13,314 nucleotides of DNA from Actinomycetes bacterium. Its GTDB lineage: Bacteria; Actinomycetota; Acidimicrobiia; Acidimicrobiales; Acidimicrobiaceae. The stretch is taken from positions 1 through 13,314 of the forward strand of contig JAJYFX010000017.1 of the NCBI GenBank assembly GCA_021785315.1. Direction: 5' to 3'. The notes beneath the pieces are model-generated. The model saw nothing but the letters and a program-made list of their open reading frames with translations. It did no database searches and was not told the DNA's origin. Position numbers and translations under genes: made by a program. Of the stretch, positions 1 through 6,273 are shown piece by piece (the stretch's first letter is position 1; every line of letters begins with the position of its first letter).

Positions 1-938
1 GAGAAGCCGGATCTACCGCCGTGCAAGAGATTGCCTTTACTATCGCAAACGGCATTGCATACGTGCAGGCGGCCATAGACGCTGGTCTCAATGTCGATGA
101 TTTTGCGCCTCGGCTTTCTTTTTTTTGGAACGCGCACAACAACCTTTTTGAAGAGGTTGCCAAGTTCCGTGCTTCGAGACGCATCTGGGCCAAAGTTATG
201 TCGGAGAGATTCGGGGCAACGGACAAGCGGTCTCTTCTGCTGCGCTTTCACACTCAGACCGGCGGCTCGACGCTTACGGCACAGCAGCCTGAGATAAACA
301 TAGTGCGGGTGGCAATACAGGCTCTCGCGGCTGTTATGGGTGGCACACAGTCCTTGCACACTAATGGTTTTGATGAAGCCTTGGGTCTTCCCACCACCAA
401 GGCTGCGAAGATTGCGCTCAGAACTCAGCAGATCATCGGTTACGAATCCGGAGTGGTCGACACCCCCGATCCTCTCGGAGGCTCCTATTTTGTTGAGACT
501 CTTACGGACCAGATCGAATCTATGGCTTGGGATTATCTGGAAAAGATTGATGCCATGGGTGGCGCGGTAAATGCCATCGAGGCCGGTTTCATGCAGGATG
601 AAATCGAACAGTCGGCCTACGTATATGCGAAAGCTGTGGACTCTGGATCAAAAGTAATTGTCGGAGTCAACGAGTTTACTGACGAAGCTCCAGAGTCGCC
701 TGAAGTTTTCCCTATTGATCCAGCGTTGCAGGCGCGCCAGGTCGCCAGTTTGCGAGCCCTTCGGGAGGCTAGGGACGGGATGGGGGTTAGCGACGCGCTG
801 GCTGACTTAGGTAAGAGCGCTCGAGAAGGTGGAAACCTCCTATACCCAATGAAAGAGGCTTTGCGAAGGCGAGCTACGCTGGGAGAAGTGTCCGACACAC
901 TGCGTGGAGTTTTTGGCGCATATCAACCGCGAGGCTAG
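1..938 (+). CDS. Methylmalonyl-CoA mutase-type large subunit, 5'-truncated by the window edge
   Basis: This is the C-terminal 311 residues of a B12-dependent acyl-CoA mutase catalytic subunit, which isomerises (R)-methylmalonyl-CoA to succinyl-CoA in the cytoplasm. The reading frame is open to the window edge (first full codon at 3) and reads EAGSTAVQEIAFTIANGIAYV, a classic internal mutase motif, so the GTG at 21 is a Val codon and not the start. Other family blocks are RLSFFWNAHNN, HTNGFDEALGLPT and RTQQIIGYESGVVDTPDP. The protein stops at VFGAYQPRG, where the TIM-barrel subunit normally ends, and has no DxHxxG cobalamin-binding domain, so it belongs to the two-subunit type with a separate B12 protein. 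That partner is not downstream. Isobutyryl-CoA or 2-hydroxyisobutyryl-CoA mutase large subunits look alike here, and the residues that separate them lie upstream of the window. Family assignment is firm; the exact substrate is inferred. Confidence 0.9.
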   Translation, partial: EAGSTAVQEIAFTIANGIAYVQAAIDAGLNVDDFAPRLSFFWNAHNNLFEEVAKFRASRRIWAKVMSERFGATDKRSLLLRFHTQTGGSTLTAQQPEINIVRVAIQALAAVMGGTQSLHTNGFDEALGLPTTKAAKIALRTQQIIGYESGVVDTPDPLGGSYFVETLTDQIESMAWDYLEKIDAMGGAVNAIEAGFMQDEIEQSAYVYAKAVDSGSKVIVGVNEFTDEAPESPEVFPIDPALQARQVASLRALREARDGMGVSDALADLGKSAREGGNLLYPMKEALRRRATLGEVSDTLRGVFGAYQPRG

Positions 939-943
939 GTCCA

Positions 944-2302
944 GTGCAATTTGTAATCATCGGAGGTGGACCAGCAGGCGTTCAAGCTGCGACTTATGGC
1001 GCCAGGCTGGGTGCCGACATAACCCTGATCGAGAGGGACATCCTGGGCGGAGCTGCGAACCTCTGGGACTGCGTGCCATCAAAGGCAATGATTGCGACTG
1101 GCGCGGTTATAAAGAAGCTAGAGAGGGCTGACCGGATCGGCCTTCCTGTCCACAAATTGGCTCCCAATCTTGACGAACTCAGATTGCGCGTCAGCTCGAT
1201 CACGGAAAAGCTGGCAAAGTCGTACGACCAGCTCCTTGAGTCCCAGGGAGTAAGAGTTGTCAAAGGCACAGGGAAGATGATCTCTGCACACGAGGTGTTG
1301 GCAACTTTTGCCGATGGGCATGAAGAGGTCATTGGAGCCGATGCGATTTTGGTTGCCACAGGTTCGCGCCCCAGGATCCCTGAATGGGCGTCGGTGGATG
1401 GGATCAGCATTCTGACTACCCGTCACGCGTATCCCCCCAAGGAGATTCCTGAGCACCTGGTCGTCATCGGTTCAGGAGTTACTGGTGTGGAATTTGTGCA
1501 TATGTTCAGATCTTTTGGATCGAAGGTTTCCCTAGTTGTTTCGAGGCAACAGGTTCTTCCCGCGAAAGACCCGGAAGTTGCTGCCGCGCTGGAAGCGGAT
1601 TTCTTGGAATCAGGTGTGCTCTTGTATAAGGGAGCACGAGCAGTGGGGATCGAGCGGACCGAGAGTGGAGTCAGGGTTCATTGTGACGATCAGAGATCGA
1701 TCGAAGGTTCTCACGCGCTTCTGGCGATCGGTTCTATCCCAAATTCAGAGAATTTAGGGTTGGAAAACGCCGGGGTATTTGTCGACAGATCTGGTTATGT
1801 CCCAATTGATCATCACTGCGTTTCAAATGTTCCCCATATCTATGCGGCTGGAGACTTGTCCGGGAAGCTGCAGCTGGCTTCGGTTGCGTCCATGCAGGGA
1901 AAGAAAGTAGCCGAGCATGTAATGGGTCTGGATGGACGTCAACATCGGCATCTCGATTACGAGAAAGCAGCCTCTGCGATCTTTACCGAACCCGAAATAG
2001 CTGAGGTCGGTCTCGCCGAAGCGGAGGCATTTGCGCAAGGGCGCAAGATTAGAGTGACGAAAGTTCCGTTTGCTTCCAATCCGAGAGCGCTCATTGACGG
2101 CGATGCCAGAGGATTCGTGAAGATCCTTTCAGATCCTGCGACCGGAGTCGTCCTTGGAGGTTCGATTGTCGGTGCTCACGCAGCCGAGCTCATTTCAGTC
2201 ATTGCTGTAGCGGTTACCGCACGCCTTAGGGTGACTGACATCGTCGAGTCTGTTCTTGTACACCCGGCACTTGCAGAGGCGCTGGCAGAGGCGGCTGATT
2301 AG
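944..2302 (+). CDS. lpdA: LpdA-like NAD(P)H:quinone reductase / dihydrolipoamide dehydrogenase-family flavoprotein
   Basis: This 452-residue protein belongs to the flavoprotein disulfide reductase family. Visible parts are the N-terminal FAD-binding GGGPAG (7-12), ATGSRPR (138-144), the second dinucleotide site GSGVTG (176-181), YAAGD before the FAD pyrophosphate helix, and the C-terminal dimerisation domain. The active-site stretch reads GGAANLWDCVPSK (35-47): the first redox Cys of GGxCxxxxC is Ala38 and only Cys43 remains, so a dithiol cycle is not possible. M. tuberculosis LpdA (Rv3303c) shares this loss and acts as an NAD(P)H:quinone reductase, which is the basis for the name. The usual acidic residue after strand beta-2 of the NAD site is Ser (LVVSRQQ), allowing NADPH use. 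It starts with GTG 5 nt after the mutase stop, with GAGG at 931-934, so the two are probably co-transcribed. Its electron acceptor is unknown. Confidence 0.85.
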   Translation: MQFVIIGGGPAGVQAATYGARLGADITLIERDILGGAANLWDCVPSKAMIATGAVIKKLERADRIGLPVHKLAPNLDELRLRVSSITEKLAKSYDQLLESQGVRVVKGTGKMISAHEVLATFADGHEEVIGADAILVATGSRPRIPEWASVDGISILTTRHAYPPKEIPEHLVVIGSGVTGVEFVHMFRSFGSKVSLVVSRQQVLPAKDPEVAAALEADFLESGVLLYKGARAVGIERTESGVRVHCDDQRSIEGSHALLAIGSIPNSENLGLENAGVFVDRSGYVPIDHHCVSNVPHIYAAGDLSGKLQLASVASMQGKKVAEHVMGLDGRQHRHLDYEKAASAIFTEPEIAEVGLAEAEAFAQGRKIRVTKVPFASNPRALIDGDARGFVKILSDPATGVVLGGSIVGAHAAELISVIAVAVTARLRVTDIVESVLVHPALAEALAEAAD

Positions 2303-3480
2303 CTGGGGCTGCTTGAGTTTCTTTCAAGCAGGTAGCTGCGGATTTCGGGCCTCAACGCCGCATCAATCACCGTTTGTGCCATAGCGACCGCTCCATCCAA
2401 GACAGCTTTATCAGCAGACTGGGTTATGCATGCGGCGCTGAACTCTGGCTGGTGGTTGACCGCTGGGTAAGAGTCGATACCGAGCATGGGATGAATCGAG
2501 GGTATCTTCAAAGATACATTAGCCATGTCTGTTGAGGCTTTCAATCGGCCTTTGATCTCGTTCGTGAAGATTCGGCCCAGCTTTTGCGCGTTGGCGACAT
2601 AGAGTGCGGCCAGACGTTCGTCTGTGATGAACTCCGTATAAGTCTTGCTTGCCTGGGTAATTTCGACCGCTGCGCCCGTGGCTACGGCTCCGGCTTCAAA
2701 ACAAGACCTAATCTTCGGTTCGAGCAGCTCAAGCTGGGCCAGAGTGTCGGCGCGTAAAATCCATCTTCCTCTTGTGTCTGACGGTATCACGTTGGGCGCA
2801 TCTCCGCCTTTGGTCACGATGCCGTGGACCATTTCGTAAGGGTAAAGGTGCTGCCGCAAAAGGCCTATAGCTACCTGCGCTATCGTCATGGCGTCCTGGG
2901 AATTTATTCCATTTTGGGGAAATCCTGCCGCATGTGCTGCTTTGCCGAAGTACTGGATATTCAGATGCTTGCCAGCTATGCAGTCCATCCTGTCGGCTTC
3001 GACGGGGGACGGGTGCACCATCATCGAGGCATGAATTCCGTCGAATAATCCTCGGTCCATCATTTCGATTTTCCCGCCGCCTCCCTCCTCGGCAGGGGTT
3101 CCCATGATTTTGATGGTGGCATCGATGTCGTTGGCCAGTGGAGCGAGGGCTTTCGCTGCTCCGATCGCGGCTGCGGCGATAATGTTGTGGCCGCACGCAT
3201 GCCCAATTTCCGGCAGGGCATCGTATTCCGCGCATATTGACAGCACGAGCGGGCCTCTGCCGATTGTGGCCACAAACGCGGTTTCGAGGCCGCCTGGGTT
3301 GGCGACCAGTGAATAGCCGAAGGCTTCGAGTTCTCCCGTAAGCCAGGCGCAGGCATTATGTTCTTCATACCCCAACTCGGGAGTGGAGTGAATCTTGTGG
3401 CTGAGCTGGATGAGCCTATCGGAATAATCCTGCACCTCGCGCAACGCTCTAGCCTTGGATGCTTGCAGCTGGTCACTCAT
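2299..3480 (-). CDS. M20 family (M20D) metal-dependent amidohydrolase
   Basis: The 393-residue protein is a zinc-type aminoacylase/carboxypeptidase of peptidase family M20, cytoplasmic, probably hydrolysing N-acyl amino acids or small dipeptides. Metal-site motifs are visible: AEYDALPEIGHACGHN (84-99), TPAEEGGGGK (128-137, with the catalytic Glu pair 131-132) and MMVHP (153-157). The lid-domain stretch around HAAGFPQNGINSQDA (about 183-197) fits the M20D group that includes PM20D2 and the AbgB/AmiA1-AmiB1 types. Length is normal. The ATG at 3480 has an AAAGGAG ribosome site (3491-3497, 10 nt away on the - strand). Its stop overlaps the lpdA-like stop by 4 nt in convergent orientation. It lies 117 nt downstream of the carboxylase gene on the same strand, with a possible hairpin between, so co-transcription is uncertain. 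Actual substrate cannot be read from sequence. Confidence 0.9.
   Translation of the reverse strand: MSDQLQASKARALREVQDYSDRLIQLSHKIHSTPELGYEEHNACAWLTGELEAFGYSLVANPGGLETAFVATIGRGPLVLSICAEYDALPEIGHACGHNIIAAAAIGAAKALAPLANDIDATIKIMGTPAEEGGGGKIEMMDRGLFDGIHASMMVHPSPVEADRMDCIAGKHLNIQYFGKAAHAAGFPQNGINSQDAMTIAQVAIGLLRQHLYPYEMVHGIVTKGGDAPNVIPSDTRGRWILRADTLAQLELLEPKIRSCFEAGAVATGAAVEITQASKTYTEFITDERLAALYVANAQKLGRIFTNEIKGRLKASTDMANVSLKIPSIHPMLGIDSYPAVNHQPEFSAACITQSADKAVLDGAVAMAQTVIDAALRPEIRSYLLERNSSSPS
2309..2331. terminator. Hairpin at the convergent gene end
   Basis: CTGCTTGA (2309-2316) and TCAAGCAG (2324-2331) form a perfect 8-bp inverted repeat with a 7-nt loop, 7 bases past the + strand stop codon and inside the last codons of the M20 gene. 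An outer AGCT/AGCT pair (2301-2304 and 2334-2337) could extend it across an internal loop. There is no U tract on either side, so it is a structure at the right place for a bidirectional terminator but not a canonical one. Confidence 0.35.
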
Positions 3481-3570
3481 CGAAGATTCGCTCCTTTGGG
3501 CCGTGCTACTTAGTGTGCCTGGCGTGAGTTGGTCTGGTGATGGATCAGGGGTCGTTTGCTTGGATTCTAA

Positions 3571-3606
3571 ATCGGCTGAGGCAAGGGTCCGAGACCTCTA
3601 GCCGAT
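3571..3606 (-). terminator. Possible terminator hairpin overlapping the end of the carboxylase gene
   Basis: ATCGGCT+GAGG (3571-3581) pairs with CCTC-T-AGCCGAT (3595-3606), giving an 11-bp stem with one bulged base and a 13-nt loop. An inner GGTC/GACC pair is an alternative fold. On the - strand the stem includes the carboxylase stop codon (3598-3600) and is followed by a short UUUAG only, so the U tract is weak. It may attenuate read-through from the carboxylase gene into the M20 gene. The remaining 90 nt of this spacer show nothing else convincing besides the M20 ribosome site. Confidence 0.4.
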
Positions 3607-5358
3607 CACAGCCACTATGTCTCCGCTTCCGACAGAGTCTCCCGGCTTTACCCTAAGTTCCTTTACCGTACCAGTTTTTTCCGCGTTGATCGCGTTTTCC
3701 ATTTTCATAGCTTCGAGGATGCAAACGGTTTGACCAGCCTCGATACTCTGGCCTACTTCAACCAGTACTTTGACGATAGTACCCTGCATTGGGACCGCGA
3801 TGGTGCCTGAGCCGCCGCCGATCTGGCTGTGAGTTTTTGCCCTCGGCCTCTTTCCATTAACGGAGCCAGTCTTGCTTGAACTGTCATCCAGGTCGCTCCC
3901 CGACAGCCAAAGTTTTACCTGGTAGCGCCTACCGTTTATCTCGGCGTCAACCTCGCGGAGAACCTTTGCCTCATCGTTTGATTCGCTTGGAGTCAACGGC
4001 GCAACAGCGAGGTTTTCAATTCCAGCCTTTTCTTCAACCCATTTAGTGGAGTGGCGGGCTTCAATGAAATCTTCGTGAGTCAAAATCGTCTGCAGCGCTG
4101 GAATAGTTGTGTGCACTCCGTCAATTACGGTTTCATCGAGCGCCCTGCTCATTTTCGCGATGGCCTTCGCTCTGTCGGGTGCCCAGACGATCAGTTTGGC
4201 GATCAGATTGTCATAGAACTGCGAGACGGTATCGCCTGACTCATATCCGGCATCTAGACGGACCCCAAACCCATCCGGCTTGAGGAATTTTGAAATAGTT
4301 CCCGGCGACGGGAGGAACTTGCCTTTGTCGGGATTCTCGGCATTGATTCGGACTTCGATTGCATGCCCCGTGCGCCTGATTTCTTCCTGAGCAAATGGGA
4401 TTGCTTCGCCGGCTGCGATTCTTATCTGCAGCTCAACCAGGTCGAGACCTGTGGTAAGTTCGGTGACCGGGTGTTCGACTTGAAGCCGGGTATTCATCTC
4501 CAGGAAGTAGAACTGGTTGTCCTGATAGAGAAACTCCACCGTACCGGCATTGACATATCCGCAGGCTTTGGCAACTTTCACTGCTGCTGCGCCCATAGCC
4601 TGGCGCACTTCGTCTGGAAACTCTGGGGCCGGGGACTCCTCGATCAATTTCTGGTGCCGTCGTTGACTAGAGCAGTCTCGTTCGCCTAGCCAAACCGTAT
4701 TGCCATAATTGTCGGCAAATATTTGCATTTCCACATGCCGGGGCCAGGTCAAGTAGCGCTCGAGGTAGCTTTCCGACCGGCCAAAAGATTTTTCAGCCTC
4801 TCTTTGAGCTGACTCCAACGCCTCGGCAGCTGATTCGGGGTTGTAGACAACGCGCATCCCTCGGCCGCCACCTCCATAAGCTGCTTTGATTGCCACGGGC
4901 CAACCATGATGGTTGCCAAAAGAGATGACATCCGAAGGGTCCTGGATAACCTCGATAGTTCCCGGCACGCCCTCAACGCCTGCTTTTTGGGCTGCGATCC
5001 TCGAACTTATCTTGTCGCCCATTATTTCAATGGCTTCAGGCGGCGGACCGATAAATGCGACGCCGGAGGACGTCACAGATCGCGCGAAGTCTGAATTTTC
5101 CGAGAAGAATCCATAGCCAGGGTGAAGGGCATCAACTTTTGCCTTTGAGATGATATCTAAAATGGTTGGAGTGTTGAGGTAGCTCTCAGTCACGGTCTGT
5201 CCGCCAAGGGCATAGGCCTCATCCGCCAAGCGAACGTGGAGCGCATCGCGGTCTAGCTCAGAATATATGGCTACCGTCTTAATGCCCATTTCGCGTGCCG
5301 TGCGAATAATACGAACGGCTATTTCGCCGCGGTTTGCGACCAGCAGCTTTTCAAACAT
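3598..5358 (-). CDS. accA: Acetyl-/propionyl-CoA carboxylase alpha subunit (biotin carboxylase + BCCP)
   Basis: The 586-residue protein carries out the ATP-dependent carboxylation of its own biotin, the first half-reaction of acetyl-/propionyl-CoA carboxylase. Domains in order: biotin carboxylase N-domain (MFEKLLVANRGEIAVRI, HPGYGFFSEN 79-88), ATP-grasp with GGGGRGM (162-168), ERDCSSQRRHQK (226-237) and EMNTRLQVEHPVTE (287-300), the biotin carboxylase C-domain, a polar Ser/Lys linker at about 500-520, and a C-terminal biotinyl domain with EAMKMEN, biotin-accepting Lys552. Glu287, Asn289, Arg291 and Glu295 match the E. coli AccC active-site set. The fused BC-BCCP layout is that of actinobacterial AccA3-type subunits, which pair with separate AccD carboxyltransferases; none is in the window. 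The neighbouring mutase suggests a propionyl-CoA role, and the neighbouring birA supports biotin modification. The ATG is preceded by GGAGG and GAGGAAAG. Confidence 0.95.
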   Translation of the reverse strand: MFEKLLVANRGEIAVRIIRTAREMGIKTVAIYSELDRDALHVRLADEAYALGGQTVTESYLNTPTILDIISKAKVDALHPGYGFFSENSDFARSVTSSGVAFIGPPPEAIEIMGDKISSRIAAQKAGVEGVPGTIEVIQDPSDVISFGNHHGWPVAIKAAYGGGGRGMRVVYNPESAAEALESAQREAEKSFGRSESYLERYLTWPRHVEMQIFADNYGNTVWLGERDCSSQRRHQKLIEESPAPEFPDEVRQAMGAAAVKVAKACGYVNAGTVEFLYQDNQFYFLEMNTRLQVEHPVTELTTGLDLVELQIRIAAGEAIPFAQEEIRRTGHAIEVRINAENPDKGKFLPSPGTISKFLKPDGFGVRLDAGYESGDTVSQFYDNLIAKLIVWAPDRAKAIAKMSRALDETVIDGVHTTIPALQTILTHEDFIEARHSTKWVEEKAGIENLAVAPLTPSESNDEAKVLREVDAEINGRRYQVKLWLSGSDLDDSSSKTGSVNGKRPRAKTHSQIGGGSGTIAVPMQGTIVKVLVEVGQSIEAGQTVCILEAMKMENAINAEKTGTVKELRVKPGDSVGSGDIVAVIG

Positions 5359-5406
5359 CTTTCCTCACTTTACCTCCGCCATGTATATGTCTAAGGTTAT
5401 AGAGTT
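5359..5406. promoter_or_regulatory. Shared 48-bp divergent promoter region between accA and birA
   Basis: Only 48 bp separate the two divergent starts, so both promoters must lie here or reach into the opposite gene. It is AT-richer than its surroundings: the - strand has TATAACC and CATATAC as possible -10 elements, and the + strand has GTATATG and GTTATAG. No clear -35 boxes or operator palindrome are seen. On the - strand a five-codon ORF (ATG at 5382-5380, TGA at 5367-5365, encoding MAEVK) ends 6 nt before the accA start and carries the GGAGG within it. Confidence 0.5.
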
Positions 5407-6201
5407 ATGAGCGAAATAAAAATTCCGATTCCAACTCAGCCAGATACTATCTGGAATCTTCGTCATCTGGGTGATGTCGACTCTACGAACAGTTATGCAA
5501 CCGATCTAGCGAAAAAGGGTCTTCCAGAAGGCCAAGTTATCCTAGCAGATCATCAAAGTGCTGGCCGTGGCCGCCTGGATCGGGATTGGATTGACAGCCC
5601 TGGTAGTTCAGTGCTGATGTCGATACTTTTGCGCCCTAAATTCCCTCCACAATTTTTCTATCTGATAACCGCAGCCTTATCTCTCGCTGCTTCTCAAATC
5701 CTGAAATCGAAATTTTCTATATCATGCAAGCTTAAATGGCCGAATGATGTGATGGTCGCCGATAAGAAAATTTGCGGAATTCTAGCTGAGGCAGCCTACG
5801 GTGGTGTCGAAAATACCTGGGTAGTAGCCGGGATTGGTCTCAACTGCATGCAAAGTGGTGATGAGCTGGCAGGTTTGGGTCAGAGTGCTACCTCGATTTT
5901 AGCCGAATCAGGTGTCAGATTGAGCGAAGAAGGCCGAATCGATCTGGCGCAGCAACTCGCTGCTCAGTTCGCCTCCCTTTACGTTTCGCTGGAAGACTCG
6001 GATCAGAGGATTGGGCTCAGGGGTTTATATAGGAGCGCGTGTGACACGATCGGCAAGCCTGTAAGAGTGGAAATGCCAGGCGAAACATTGACAGGCGTCG
6101 CATCCGATATCTCGCCGGAAGGCAACCTGCTCGTCGAAACGGGCTCCGGTATGAGGGCAGTCCCGGCTGGAGACGTCATACATTTGCGTAAGGACTTCTG
6201 A
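5407..6201 (+). CDS. birA: Biotin--[acetyl-CoA-carboxylase] ligase (BirA)
   Basis: The enzyme activates biotin to biotinoyl-AMP and transfers it to the carrier lysine of biotin-dependent carboxylases. Length is 264 residues. Visible are the substrate Ser/Thr-Asn near the N-terminus (DSTNSYA, 25-31), the biotin/ATP loop GRGRLDRDW (53-61), MSILLRP (71-77), KWPNDV (110-115) and KKICGILAE (120-128) with the catalytic-type lysine, VVAGIGLN (139-146), and a C-terminal small SH3-like domain (about 215-264). The protein begins directly with the catalytic domain, so this is a monofunctional (class I) ligase lacking the N-terminal winged helix that lets E. coli BirA repress biotin genes. It is divergent from the carboxylase gene, its probable substrate, across 48 bp. 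The ATG at 5407 has a weak AAGG 10 nt upstream. Confidence 0.95.
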   Translation: MSEIKIPIPTQPDTIWNLRHLGDVDSTNSYATDLAKKGLPEGQVILADHQSAGRGRLDRDWIDSPGSSVLMSILLRPKFPPQFFYLITAALSLAASQILKSKFSISCKLKWPNDVMVADKKICGILAEAAYGGVENTWVVAGIGLNCMQSGDELAGLGQSATSILAESGVRLSEEGRIDLAQQLAAQFASLYVSLEDSDQRIGLRGLYRSACDTIGKPVRVEMPGETLTGVASDISPEGNLLVETGSGMRAVPAGDVIHLRKDF

Positions 6202-6273
6202 TGAGCAGCTAGCCTCGATTTTTTGAGATTGCAGTCAAACTCTTAATCCGTAAATTCCAAGAATTCAGACGCA

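Noticed and set aside
21..23. GTG at 21 as the start of the mutase gene
   Set aside because: The frame is open upstream to the window edge and the residues before it (EAGSTA) continue a conserved mutase motif, so this is an internal Val codon.
994..1410. Reverse-strand ORF inside the lpdA-like gene
   Set aside because: It lies wholly opposite a gene with strong family motifs and its product resembles no known protein.
2729..3235. 168-codon reverse-strand ORF inside the M20 gene
   Set aside because: It is a shifted-frame reading on the same strand as a clear M20 gene; composition is Arg-rich noise.
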